Shown in pieces: positions 9,170-17,977 of a DNA stretch of 64,000 nucleotides. Each line of letters starts with the position of its first letter. The stretch's first letter is position 1. The notes beneath the pieces are model-generated. The model had not been told where the DNA came from. It did not search any database and saw nothing but the letters and a program-made list of their open reading frames with translations. The position numbers and the translations under genes are program-made. Location: contig JARULA010000008.1 of the NCBI GenBank assembly GCA_029688995.1, positions 40,085 to 104,084 on the forward strand, in the 5' to 3' direction. The stretch comes from Marinilabiliaceae bacterium ANBcel2 (GTDB lineage Bacteria; Bacteroidota; Bacteroidia; Bacteroidales; Marinilabiliaceae).

Positions 9170-10291
9170 ATGGTTCCTCTTACTATGGTTAATTACGAAA
9201 TAATTATTCAAATTGTTTTTGCCGCAATTATATCTTTTATTTTGGTATTCATATCTATACCTACCATTTTAACTGTTGCAAAATATAAAAATCTTTTTGA
9301 TGAGCCGGGGACAAGACATGTTCATAAACACCGGGTACCTACTTTGGGCGGATTGGCAATTTTTTTAGGAATAATATTTACCTATTCACTCTTTAGAGAT
9401 TGGTTTGAATATACATCCATCCCCTTTTTAATTCCGGCACTTCTAATAATTTTTGCAATAGGATTTAAAGATGATATATTAATTACAGCCCCTATTATTA
9501 AACTATTGGGTCAGCTACTTGCAGCATTTATTATAGTAGGTTTTGGAGATATTCGTATTACCAATTTTCACGGTTTTTTTGGTCTTACACCCGATTACTT
9601 TACCAGTCTGTTTTTCACAGTTCTCTTTATAGTTTTTATTGTTAACGGTTTTAATCTAATAGACGGAGTTGATGGTTTGGCCGGAATAACAGGAATTATA
9701 ACGGTAAGCAGTTTTTCTGTATGGTTTTTTATTAATAATATTGCCTTTTTATCGGTTATTGGTGCTATAATTTGCGGTTCACTTATTGCTTTTCTCTACT
9801 TTAATCTATTTTCAAAAAAACAGAAAATATTTATGGGAGATACAGGCTCATTAATAATAGGATTTTTAATCTCCATTATGGCAATACACTTTATGGAGTA
9901 TAATATACCTGAAAAAAGAGCTGAGCTTAATTACACAATGACATCAGCACCTGCCGTAGCTATGGGCATTTTAATTATACCGGTAGTTGATACTGTTAGA
10001 GTTTTTTTTCTGCGACTTTCAAAGGGTCGATCTCCCTTTGCAGCTGATAAAATTCATATTCATCACAGGTTGCTTACCCTTGGTTTTTCTCACATACAAA
10101 TAGCTTCAGTAATTGGAGCTTGCAACTCTTTTTTTGTAATTATCTCCTTTCTACTAAAAGATATGGGAATGATATGGCTAATATTATTAAACTTTTCACT
10201 TGGAATTCTACTATTTCAAATTCCGGCACTTTTTATTAAACGTAAAAAAAGAAAATTATTAACAAGAAAAAAAAAGAGAGCGCAATATTAA
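9170..10291 (+). CDS. WecA/TagO-type undecaprenyl-phosphate sugar-1-phosphate transferase
   Basis: This 373-residue polytopic membrane protein (about ten or eleven hydrophobic helices) carries the diagnostic motifs of the MraY/WecA superfamily. These are HKHRVPTLGG after the first helix, FKDD (the Mg-binding aspartate pair), NGFNLIDGVDGLAG, FMGDTGS, and a C-terminal KIHIHHRL histidine motif that marks the WecA/TagO branch rather than MraY. It should transfer a sugar phosphate, probably GlcNAc-1-P, to undecaprenyl phosphate at the inner membrane, the initiating step for the glycan exported by the divergent operon. An ATG five codons downstream (MVNYE) is an alternative start. A basic Lys/Arg-rich tail ends the protein. 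Confidence 0.92.
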   Translation: MVPLTMVNYEIIIQIVFAAIISFILVFISIPTILTVAKYKNLFDEPGTRHVHKHRVPTLGGLAIFLGIIFTYSLFRDWFEYTSIPFLIPALLIIFAIGFKDDILITAPIIKLLGQLLAAFIIVGFGDIRITNFHGFFGLTPDYFTSLFFTVLFIVFIVNGFNLIDGVDGLAGITGIITVSSFSVWFFINNIAFLSVIGAIICGSLIAFLYFNLFSKKQKIFMGDTGSLIIGFLISIMAIHFMEYNIPEKRAELNYTMTSAPAVAMGILIIPVVDTVRVFFLRLSKGRSPFAADKIHIHHRLLTLGFSHIQIASVIGACNSFFVIISFLLKDMGMIWLILLNFSLGILLFQIPALFIKRKKRKLLTRKKKRAQY

Positions 10292-10315
10292 TCTCTCTTA
10301 AATATACCCCAACCT

Positions 10316-11068
10316 ATGAAAATTTCTCTTATAACTATATGCTTCAACAATGAAGAGACCATTGAAGAAACATTTAAGTCAGTAAAAAATCAAAATTACC
10401 CAAATCTTGAATATATAGTCATAGATGGTGCCTCAACAGATAAAACTGTTGATATTATAAAGAGAGAGCAAGCATTTATATCTAAATGGATAAGTGAGCC
10501 TGATAAGGGAATCTATGATGCATTAAACAAAGGAATAGAGATGGCAACAGGAGATATTATCGGCTTTATACATGGCGATGATATTTTTGCTGATAATAAT
10601 GTTTTAAAAACAGTTGCATCAAGATTTAATGAAAAAGATAAACCCGACCTGATATATGGCAATTTAAGATATGTTAAAGCAAATAATCCCGATATAGTTT
10701 TAAGACACTGGAACAGCTCTAAATTTAGTTTGAGAAAATGTAAATGGGGTTGGATGCCTCCTCACCCTACACTATATTGTAAAAATAAGGTGTTTAAAAA
10801 AGTTGGATATTTTAATATATCATACAAAATCTCAGCCGACTATGAATGGATTTTGCGTGCTTTTTTAAACCATCAATTAAAAGCAGCCTATATTCCGGTT
10901 TTAATGATAAAGATGAAAACAGGAGGGGTAAGTAATAGATCCTTTAAAAACATTATGCTTAAAACAAAAGAGGATTACAGGGCTATAAAAGAGCATCATG
11001 CCGGAGGTATTCTCACCCTTTTATGGAAAAATTTTAGTAAATTAAATCAGTTTTGTGTAAAGTCATAA
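10316..11068 (+). CDS. GT2-family glycosyltransferase
   Basis: The 250-residue protein is a GT-A fold family 2 glycosyltransferase. The N-terminus SLITICFNNEETIEET starts the nucleotide-binding domain, VIDGASTDKT is the typical second strand, and EPDKGIYDALNKG precedes the DXD-type metal motif HGDD near residue 89. ISADYEWILRA follows at the C-terminal side, as in colanic-acid-type enzymes such as WcaE. No membrane helices are seen, so it should extend the lipid-linked glycan at the cytoplasmic face. It begins 24 bases after the WecA-type gene and is probably co-transcribed. Donor sugar unknown. Confidence 0.9.
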   Translation: MKISLITICFNNEETIEETFKSVKNQNYPNLEYIVIDGASTDKTVDIIKREQAFISKWISEPDKGIYDALNKGIEMATGDIIGFIHGDDIFADNNVLKTVASRFNEKDKPDLIYGNLRYVKANNPDIVLRHWNSSKFSLRKCKWGWMPPHPTLYCKNKVFKKVGYFNISYKISADYEWILRAFLNHQLKAAYIPVLMIKMKTGGVSNRSFKNIMLKTKEDYRAIKEHHAGGILTLLWKNFSKLNQFCVKS

Positions 11069-11120
11069 CCTTTCAAAACTCTTGTTTATCTGAAAATGCA
11101 TAACTCAAATCCTCTAAATC

Positions 11121-12776
11121 ATGAAAAACTCCTTTCTAACAAATTATATTATGCATGCTGATACAAAATGGTTACTACTAGTTGTAGTCTTAATATTATT
11201 TTCAGCCGACATAAAATCCCAACGATACTCAATACACAACAATAGCAACTTTGACCCTTTTTCAAGAGAGCTTTATAAACCGGGAGCAAATATTCACACA
11301 TCAATACGACCTCTTAGAATTGATGAGATAGAAGAGTTTGTGAATACAGACTCATTAGAGCGCCGCCAAATAGCAATTGGTAATGAAGATCTTAACATTT
11401 TACAAAGGTTTGGAACCAACAACCTTTTTCATTGGCAACAAGAAGAAAATAACCAACGAGTTAGTGTTAGAGTTAATCCTCTGTTTAATTTTTCAGGTGG
11501 CATTGAAACTGAAAATGAGACTACTACATGGGTAAATACAAGAGGTGCTATGATTGAGGGCGAACTTGGTGACAACCTTGCCTTTTATGCCGATCTATAT
11601 GAAAATCAGGCACTATTTCCTAAATATATAAATGAGTTTACCAGAGAGAGAGGAATTGCTCCCGGACAAGGCAGAGTTAAAGAGTTTGGTGATGATGCAT
11701 GGGATTTTATGCAATCAACAGGATATCTCTCTTATAATGCTGGACAATGGATAAATCTTCAACTGGGATATGGAAAAAACTTTATTGGTGACGGATATAG
11801 AAGTCTGTTATTATCCGACAACACCTACAGCTATCCCTACTTTAAAATGACAGCCTCCTTTTTAAAAGCAAAATATATGGTTATGGCTGCTCAAATGAGG
11901 CATTTGGGAGATGATCCTGTTATAAGAGGAGGTGACGACCGTTTTGAATATAAATATGGCATATTCCACTACCTTTCCTGGAATATTAGTAACAGAGTTA
12001 ATATTGGATTGTTTGAAAGTGTAATATGGGCAGCTGAAGATGACACGGGATACAGAGGAATGGATTTTAGCTATATGATACCTGTGGTGATGTACCGCCC
12101 AATAGAATATGATATGGGATCTCCCGACAATGTAACTATGGGAGCAAATTTAAAAGTTATTATGTGGCCCGGATCAATTTTTTACGGACAGTTTGTTTTA
12201 GGAGAGTTCAAATTTGACGAAGTTTTTAGCGGTGATAAATGGTGGGCCAATAAACATGGTTTTCAAACCGGAATAAAAATATCTGACTTTTTAGGTGTTA
12301 ACAATCTCGATTTTCAAACTGAATATAATCAGGTTCGTCCTTTTACCTACTCACACTATTTTCCAATTACAAATTACGGCCACTACAATCAGGAACTGGC
12401 ACATCCTTTGGGAGCAAGTTTTAGAGAGAGCATCTCATTTTTAAGATATAGAACAGGTCGCTGGCACTTCAATCTTGAAGCAATGTATGCAATTGACGGG
12501 AAAGATTTTGATGATGATGTAAGTCATGGAGGAGATATCTTTATGCCCAGTGTAAACAGGGATAAAACATATGGACACGAAATTGGCCAGGGACTTAGAA
12601 CAACAATTACACATGCTGCTGCATCAATTTCATGGTTACTTAATCCACGAACAAATATGAATATATCAGCAGGGATGCGCCTTAGAAGTATTTCAAATGA
12701 AATTAATAATTCAAACAGCAATCACTTCTATATATCATTCTCGACCTCGTTGCAAAATATATACTACAACTTCTAA
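11121..12776 (+). CDS. Outer-membrane beta-barrel, RemB / Wzi-like family
   Basis: A signal peptide (WLLLVVVLILFSADIKSQ) precedes a 551-residue protein rich in alternating aromatic strands and ending in an aromatic-containing strand (SLQNIYYNF), typical of an outer-membrane barrel. Stretches such as LQLGYGKNFIGDGYRSLLLS and SYPYFKM are characteristic of the Bacteroidota gliding protein RemB and of capsule assembly Wzi-like barrels. I rely on memory of these families here, so the exact assignment is moderate. An internal ATG at 11151 gives a shorter signal peptide. It follows the GT2 gene by 52 bases and faces rlmD. A role in anchoring surface polysaccharide fits the context. Confidence 0.72.
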   Translation: MKNSFLTNYIMHADTKWLLLVVVLILFSADIKSQRYSIHNNSNFDPFSRELYKPGANIHTSIRPLRIDEIEEFVNTDSLERRQIAIGNEDLNILQRFGTNNLFHWQQEENNQRVSVRVNPLFNFSGGIETENETTTWVNTRGAMIEGELGDNLAFYADLYENQALFPKYINEFTRERGIAPGQGRVKEFGDDAWDFMQSTGYLSYNAGQWINLQLGYGKNFIGDGYRSLLLSDNTYSYPYFKMTASFLKAKYMVMAAQMRHLGDDPVIRGGDDRFEYKYGIFHYLSWNISNRVNIGLFESVIWAAEDDTGYRGMDFSYMIPVVMYRPIEYDMGSPDNVTMGANLKVIMWPGSIFYGQFVLGEFKFDEVFSGDKWWANKHGFQTGIKISDFLGVNNLDFQTEYNQVRPFTYSHYFPITNYGHYNQELAHPLGASFRESISFLRYRTGRWHFNLEAMYAIDGKDFDDDVSHGGDIFMPSVNRDKTYGHEIGQGLRTTITHAAASISWLLNPRTNMNISAGMRLRSISNEINNSNSNHFYISFSTSLQNIYYNF

Positions 12777-12806
12777 AAAAGAAGAGTTGAACTATATAAC
12801 CAATTA

Positions 12807-14216
12807 TTACCTGCGCTCAAGAAGAACCACATTTTCAACATGATGAGTATGAGGAAACATATCTACAGGCTGTATTTTCGTAACTCGGTAACGAACATCA
12901 AGAATGTTTATATCTCGAGCCTGGGTAGCTGAATTACAACTAACGTACACAATTTTTTGAGGCCCTGCATTCAAAAGAGTGTGAACAACATCAGCATGCA
13001 TACCCGAACGTGGCGGATCGGTTATAACAACATCGGGAAATCCGTTTTTCTCCAAAAGATCATGAGTTAACAACTCTTTAATATCCCCGGCAAAAAAAGA
13101 GGTGTTTGAGATATTATTGATCTTTGAATTATAAACTGCATCCTCTATAGCTTCAGGAACATATTCAATCCCGACAACGTTTTTTGCCTTACCGGCAACA
13201 AAATTAGCAATAGTGCCTGTACCTGTATACAAATCATAAACTATCTCATCCCCTTTTAATGCAGCAAAATCTCTTACAATTTTATAAAGATTATAGGCCT
13301 GTTTTGAATTTGTTTGAAAAAAAGATTTTGGACCTATTTTAAACTTTAACCCCTCCATCTCTTCAAAAATAGAGCTGCGGCCTCCCCAGTTATATACATC
13401 CAGGTCGCCATAACTATCATTAGCCTTTTCATTTATAATATACATCCATGATGTAACATTTGGGAATTTTATGTTTAAATAAGAGAACAATTTCTCTCGG
13501 GCCTTTAAATCATCTGCACCAAAAATAACGATCACCATTACCTCTCCTAAAAGAGTAGTACGAATGGTCAAAGTTCTAAGCAATCCTGATTTATTTCTTA
13601 TATCATAAAAAGAGAAACCATTTTCAACAGCAAACTCTTTAATTGCCAAACGAATTGAATTTGAAGGTTCATCCTGCAAGTAGCATTTTTTTACATCTAC
13701 AACCTTATCAAACATTGCAGGAATATGAAAACCCAAACCATCATTATCTGAAATCTCCTCACCACTATCAACCTCTGCTTGTGTTAACCACCGTTTATTT
13801 GAAAAAGTAAATTCAAGTTTATTACGGTAAAATCTCTCATCGGGAGCAGCAACAATAGGATTGGTATCGGGCAATTCTACTTTGCCAATACGTAGAAGAT
13901 TATTAAAAACCTCTCGCTGTTTATAAAAAAGTTGCTTTTTATAAGGTAACGCCTGCCATTTACACCCCCCACAAATACCAAAGTGATCACAAAAAGGCTC
14001 TGTTCTAATGTTAGAATATGAATGAAACCTTACAGGGTAACCTTCATAAAATTTACGTCTTTTTTTGCGGACCTGTACATCGACAACATCACCCGGCACT
14101 GTATTATTTACAAAAACAATGCGATCTTCAACCCGGCCAATTGCTTTCCCCTCAGCTGCTACATCTGTTATTTCAAGAGCTTCCAGCAGAGGCTTTCTCT
14201 TTGAGGAACGTCCCAC
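12807..14216 (-). CDS. rlmD: 23S rRNA (uracil-5-)-methyltransferase RlmD/RumA type
   Basis: The 469-residue protein has an N-terminal TRAM domain and iron-sulfur cysteines Cys76, Cys82, Cys85 (CDHFGICGGC) and Cys178. A class I SAM methyltransferase domain follows with LYTGTGTI and TDPPRSG. The catalytic cysteine is in YVSCNSATQARD (Cys427) and the general base glutamate in HHVENVVLL (Glu461). The family methylates C5 of a uridine in 23S rRNA (U1939 in E. coli), using SAM. All functional residues are present. It is transcribed alone, convergent with the RemB/Wzi-like gene and divergent from the QueF-like gene. The exact target uridine (RlmC- or RlmD-type, or both) cannot be decided here. Confidence 0.93.
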   Translation of the reverse strand: MGRSSKRKPLLEALEITDVAAEGKAIGRVEDRIVFVNNTVPGDVVDVQVRKKRRKFYEGYPVRFHSYSNIRTEPFCDHFGICGGCKWQALPYKKQLFYKQREVFNNLLRIGKVELPDTNPIVAAPDERFYRNKLEFTFSNKRWLTQAEVDSGEEISDNDGLGFHIPAMFDKVVDVKKCYLQDEPSNSIRLAIKEFAVENGFSFYDIRNKSGLLRTLTIRTTLLGEVMVIVIFGADDLKAREKLFSYLNIKFPNVTSWMYIINEKANDSYGDLDVYNWGGRSSIFEEMEGLKFKIGPKSFFQTNSKQAYNLYKIVRDFAALKGDEIVYDLYTGTGTIANFVAGKAKNVVGIEYVPEAIEDAVYNSKINNISNTSFFAGDIKELLTHDLLEKNGFPDVVITDPPRSGMHADVVHTLLNAGPQKIVYVSCNSATQARDINILDVRYRVTKIQPVDMFPHTHHVENVVLLERR

Positions 14217-14240
14217 TTAATATCGTTTTAAAATTTGGTG

Positions 14241-14248
14241 CAAATATA
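14241..14248 (-). promoter_or_regulatory. Candidate -7 element for rlmD
   Basis: Read on the minus strand this is TATATTTG, an exact TAnnTTTG match 25 bases upstream of the rlmD start. The distance supports the chosen ATG at 14216. The -33 element is poor. Confidence 0.45.
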
Positions 14249-14308
14249 TTAAAATAAAAAGATGAGACTGCATACATTTATAATATAGTGCCACTCCCAT
14301 ATTTTTAT

Positions 14309-14316
14309 TAACTTTG
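14309..14316 (+). promoter_or_regulatory. Candidate -7 element for the QueF-like gene
   Basis: TAACTTTG matches the -7 consensus exactly and ends 14 bases before the ATG at 14331. If used, the leader is very short, so translation could begin at 14331 or at the in-frame ATGs at 14340 and 14343. Confidence 0.45.
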
Positions 14317-14330
14317 CAATTAAACATTAG

Positions 14331-14783
14331 ATGACTATAATGATGGAAAACAAAGTAAAAACCTACAAGGAGATTAATCCTGAACTGTTAAAATCACTTC
14401 CTAATCCTTCGGGAGAAGCTTATGAAATTAAAATTAAAATTCCGGAGTTTACTTTTTTAGGAGTAAAAGAGCAACCCGATTTTGCAGATGTTTTTATAAC
14501 TTTTTACCCAAAAAAGAAGATTATTGAACTTAAATCATTAAAACATTATGTTTATCATCTACGCAACATAACTGTATCTTATGAAAGATTAATAAACGTT
14601 TTTTATGAACATATGATGCAAGTATATGAACCGGAAAGAATGAGAGTTGTTATGGCTTTTAATCCAAGAGGAGGAATAAGCTCAAGGTTAACAATTGACT
14701 CTGACTGGAAAGTAAGAGGTGGAGATGAAAAATTTAGCGACTGGAAAAACAATATGGATGATAACTGGTCTGTAACACTTTAA
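14331..14783 (+). CDS. QueF-family (T-fold) protein lacking the catalytic cysteine
   Basis: This 150-residue protein aligns with the short QueF (preQ0 reductase) family. It has PEFTFLG (38-44), QPDFADVFI with the family aspartate at Asp50, the QueF motif IELKSLKHY with substrate-binding Glu66, RN at 78-79, and a C-terminal FNPRGGIS. In active enzymes the sequence reads FTSLCP and the cysteine forms a thioimide with preQ0. Here that position is Gly44, with one residue deleted just after it. The family histidine-glutamate pair is Tyr84-Glu85. The fold and ligand pocket appear kept but the nitrile reduction chemistry should be lost. It is likely a binding or otherwise repurposed paralogue. It stands alone, flanked by its own promoter and a strong terminator. 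Confidence 0.85.
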   Translation: MTIMMENKVKTYKEINPELLKSLPNPSGEAYEIKIKIPEFTFLGVKEQPDFADVFITFYPKKKIIELKSLKHYVYHLRNITVSYERLINVFYEHMMQVYEPERMRVVMAFNPRGGISSRLTIDSDWKVRGGDEKFSDWKNNMDDNWSVTL

Positions 14784-14807
14784 CAAAATAGAATATTATA
14801 ACTACTA

Positions 14808-14853
14808 AAAAATCAGGGGCTGTCCAAAAATTTTTGGACAGCCCCTGATTTTT
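14808..14853. terminator. Bidirectional rho-independent terminator, 46-base perfect palindrome
   Basis: Two 23-base arms are exactly complementary with no unpaired spacer. The GC core AGGGGCTGTCC is flanked by A-runs on one side and T-runs on the other, and on both strands the stem ends in a T-tract. It separates the convergent QueF-like gene and DUF5723 gene, the textbook place for a shared terminator. Confidence 0.9.
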
Positions 14854-14857
14854 ATAT

Positions 14858-16282
14858 CTATCTCACTAACATTGGCTCATCACTATACCCATGACGACCA
14901 AAAATAAAATTTAACCCAAATTTAAAACTAAAATCCTGCTGTTCGGGGAACATTGTAAACTCATCATCATCCATATAAACAGTAGCATGCTTAAGAGGAA
15001 TATAATCGGCAAGCATATATATCTGTAACGGTCCGGCCAAAAAAGTTAAACCTGTACCCATACCGTTACTACCATTAACTCTTACACTATAATTAAGATT
15101 TAATGCAACAAAGCTATATGGCTGTAAATTGGCTGAAAGATTAAAGTCCTGTCTTGTGCTATATTTTTGAAAAACAGTTCTGGATAGAGCACCAAAAGAG
15201 ATGGAATTGGTTAAATTATACTCAGCACCAAAATAGAGAGAAGGAGTTAAAGAGCTATTAAAACTTTTATGGCCTGTATCATAATGTATAACAGTTTTTA
15301 TTGAATCTACAATATCATCAACAGCTTCATCAAGATCATCTTTATTTGAACCATCAACATTTAATCCGTCAAACCTATACTCTCCATTAAAAGAGAGTGA
15401 ATTAAGATCTTCATTCCAGCTGATAAACCCCAAGTTATTTAAAGCAAAAGAGAATGACCATTGATCACTATAATCATAAACTGCTCCTAAATCAAATCCA
15501 ACACCGGGATTTTTAAACCATGTAAAATAATCTACAATATCATCATCTTCTAACTCTTTATCTCTTATATCTTCGGGAAAATCACCCGGTTCGCCCTCTT
15601 CGACAATAATTGGAGCAGAAGAGTAAATAGTTCCGTCAACTATCATATCATAATGAGTGCGATTAGTTTGTAACTCTAACCTGTTAATATCGGTTTTACC
15701 GCCAACCATCCCAAAGATAGGTTTAACATTTATTCCAGCAGTTAATTTATCTGTAAACTCTCTGCTGTAACCAAATGATAACTCCTTATATGCTATTTGA
15801 TTTAAACGCATAGTGGATAAGTTAAAGGTTTCACCATCAGCAAAGCCTTTTTCTGTAATTTTGAAAAGATCCGAAGGAAAACCAATCTCGGTAACATTCT
15901 TAAAAGATAATGCAAAAGTAAAGTAGTCGCGTCCCGATCTAAACCCTAATCCAAAAAGATCTACATCCAGGTATTCATTTAAATAGAGGGTTGAGCCGGT
16001 TACTCTGTAGAGGTCACTATAATCATAACGTGAACTTAAAGGAGTAACCCAATCATCACCGGTATCCTGAAATATATCTCTAAAAGCTACATCACTTTGA
16101 AAAAGCTGATTAACCGAAGGAAGAGCAAAAAAACCGTTTGCCCTGGGCTGCATAGCCGGATTAATCCTGCTAGTTTGTGGTATTGTTTCAAGATAGTAAA
16201 GGGCGTTCGGACTTTGAGCTTTAACCTTAAAAATAGATAAAGCCAATAGAGTCAATAATATTATAAGTAATCTAATCTGCAT
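14858..16282 (-). CDS. DUF5723-family outer-membrane beta-barrel protein
   Basis: A signal peptide (LLIILLTLLALSIFKVKA) is followed by SPNALYYLETIPQTSRINPA, the conserved start of the DUF5723 family as I recall it. The remainder of the 474 residues is made of short amphipathic strands resembling an FadL/PorV-like outer-membrane barrel. Function is unknown. It is the last gene of a three-gene leftward operon with a lipoprotein and an OmpA/PorE-like protein (gaps of 33 and 18 bases), which suggests one envelope assembly. A shared terminator lies just past its stop codon. Confidence 0.78.
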   Translation of the reverse strand: MQIRLLIILLTLLALSIFKVKAQSPNALYYLETIPQTSRINPAMQPRANGFFALPSVNQLFQSDVAFRDIFQDTGDDWVTPLSSRYDYSDLYRVTGSTLYLNEYLDVDLFGLGFRSGRDYFTFALSFKNVTEIGFPSDLFKITEKGFADGETFNLSTMRLNQIAYKELSFGYSREFTDKLTAGINVKPIFGMVGGKTDINRLELQTNRTHYDMIVDGTIYSSAPIIVEEGEPGDFPEDIRDKELEDDDIVDYFTWFKNPGVGFDLGAVYDYSDQWSFSFALNNLGFISWNEDLNSLSFNGEYRFDGLNVDGSNKDDLDEAVDDIVDSIKTVIHYDTGHKSFNSSLTPSLYFGAEYNLTNSISFGALSRTVFQKYSTRQDFNLSANLQPYSFVALNLNYSVRVNGSNGMGTGLTFLAGPLQIYMLADYIPLKHATVYMDDDEFTMFPEQQDFSFKFGLNFIFGRHGYSDEPMLVR

Positions 16283-16315
16283 CGGTAAATATTTTACAAA
16301 AAAATAAATATTAAA

Positions 16316-17959
16316 CTATAACCCGGGAATTCGTGCATTCATAGTAAAAGAGATAATAGAAAACAGCTGGCTCGAATCAAAAATTCTTACATAACTGTTT
16401 TCAGGATCGTATGTACTAATCTCTGTTTGCAATACCATGTTTTTAGCATCCTGCTCTCTGTATTTAACAATTTGTTCATTACTTAAACTAATCTGAAAAG
16501 ATGTCTCCTCAGCCTCATTAATAAAACCATCGCTATCGGGTGTACCTGATTTAATAACATACTTTTCATCCTCAATAATATAATCTATTATATTATCATA
16601 CTCATCAAGAACCCATACAGTAAGATTCACATCAAAAGGTAGCTTATTTTCAAAATCAAAATAGAGATCAAAATTTTGAATTTCATCTACATCATCATCA
16701 TCATCGGTGATATCTCTAAAATCAAATTCAACAGTATCTTTACGAGAATACATATCAGCACTAATCCATGCAGGTACATAGATAGTCATATCGGTTTGCA
16801 GGTCAGACTCCTGCCCCATAAAGTTGAGATGATCACTATCATACCCTTCGTTTGACTGTGATATAATATCACACACAAGCTTATCGGGATATTCATTAAA
16901 AACATCTACAACATTTGAATTATTTCTATCAAGAAACTTTTGGGCACTTCCCGGAAATATTTCATGACCATCGGTATTAGCACCTTCAACATCAACAAAT
17001 AAAAAATTCTCTCCATCTATTAGCAAATTCCACTCTCCGGGATCTACTTCTTCACGCTCCCGCAAAAATCTAATATTATCAACTTTAACATTAAAGGGAA
17101 CACCTATACGATTAATAGCATCATAACCAATAGATAAATCAAAAAATGAGATACGGTTTGTTAAATCTACATCAATCTCATCAAAAAGATCAAAATCTAT
17201 AGTAGCATCGAGCTTTTCAGCTGTTTGATAACCCATAAACCCATAAATCATTTCATGCTTTAAATTAAACAATGAAAAATCTATCTTAACAGCATCAATT
17301 AAAGATAATTCACCATAGTAATCGATATCCACCTCTACACTAAAATAGCTTTGAGACTCTTCAACATCTTGTGACAACTCAACAAACATCCCGGCAATAT
17401 CTTCATATTGATAAAAACGATTGTTAGCTCCCGATGCATCAAACTGATAAGTAAGAGGTTTCCCTCCATCTAGAACTTCAGGTATAACAACAGTTATGGA
17501 AGCATCACTATTGTCGGGTAATTCAATGTCAAATTCTATCTCCCCCTCTTTAACATATAATGAATCATACCTAACATCTTCCCTGTTATTAAGAATTACC
17601 TTTTCGGTAAAACTAAAACTGGTACTGCCATTATCAGACTTTAAGGGAGATGATAGTATAGGATAAAACTCCCACTGCTCACTAAAATCATTCAAAACAA
17701 CCAGATCATCCCACTCTATAAAAACCTCCTCGGTATATTCAAAACATAAAAGACCATCTTCTCTTATCTTAAAATGTTCATTATCGGCATCATCAACCAT
17801 GTCATAGCCTGTATATAACACTCTGGCCAATGGTGCAGAAAACTCAAGAGTTCTGTTATCCTCCGAATTGTCGGTTGTAATGTGTATATCATCCTCACTA
17901 CAACTGCTTAATATCAGCAGAGAGAAAACTACAAACAGTGGTATTTTAAAATATTGCAT
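16316..17959 (-). CDS. Predicted lipoprotein of unknown function
   Basis: The N-terminus IPLFVVFSLLILSSCSEDD is a lipoprotein signal with lipobox LSSC, and the acidic residues after the cysteine resemble Bacteroidota surface-export signals. The other ~520 residues are strongly acidic and beta-rich, with Asp-rich stretches (TDDDDDVDEIQ near residue 420) and no motif I recognise. Sandwiched between an OmpA/PorE-like gene and a DUF5723 barrel in one operon, it probably belongs to the same outer-membrane complex. No enzymatic residues can be pointed out. Confidence 0.7.
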   Translation of the reverse strand: MQYFKIPLFVVFSLLILSSCSEDDIHITTDNSEDNRTLEFSAPLARVLYTGYDMVDDADNEHFKIREDGLLCFEYTEEVFIEWDDLVVLNDFSEQWEFYPILSSPLKSDNGSTSFSFTEKVILNNREDVRYDSLYVKEGEIEFDIELPDNSDASITVVIPEVLDGGKPLTYQFDASGANNRFYQYEDIAGMFVELSQDVEESQSYFSVEVDIDYYGELSLIDAVKIDFSLFNLKHEMIYGFMGYQTAEKLDATIDFDLFDEIDVDLTNRISFFDLSIGYDAINRIGVPFNVKVDNIRFLREREEVDPGEWNLLIDGENFLFVDVEGANTDGHEIFPGSAQKFLDRNNSNVVDVFNEYPDKLVCDIISQSNEGYDSDHLNFMGQESDLQTDMTIYVPAWISADMYSRKDTVEFDFRDITDDDDDVDEIQNFDLYFDFENKLPFDVNLTVWVLDEYDNIIDYIIEDEKYVIKSGTPDSDGFINEAEETSFQISLSNEQIVKYREQDAKNMVLQTEISTYDPENSYVRIFDSSQLFSIISFTMNARIPGL

Positions 17960-17977
17960 CGGTAAATAATTTTAAAT

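Noticed and set aside
14808..14853. Insertion-sequence terminal repeat
   Set aside because: The palindrome lies between two intact convergent genes with no transposase and ends in T-tracts on both strands, so a terminator explains it better.
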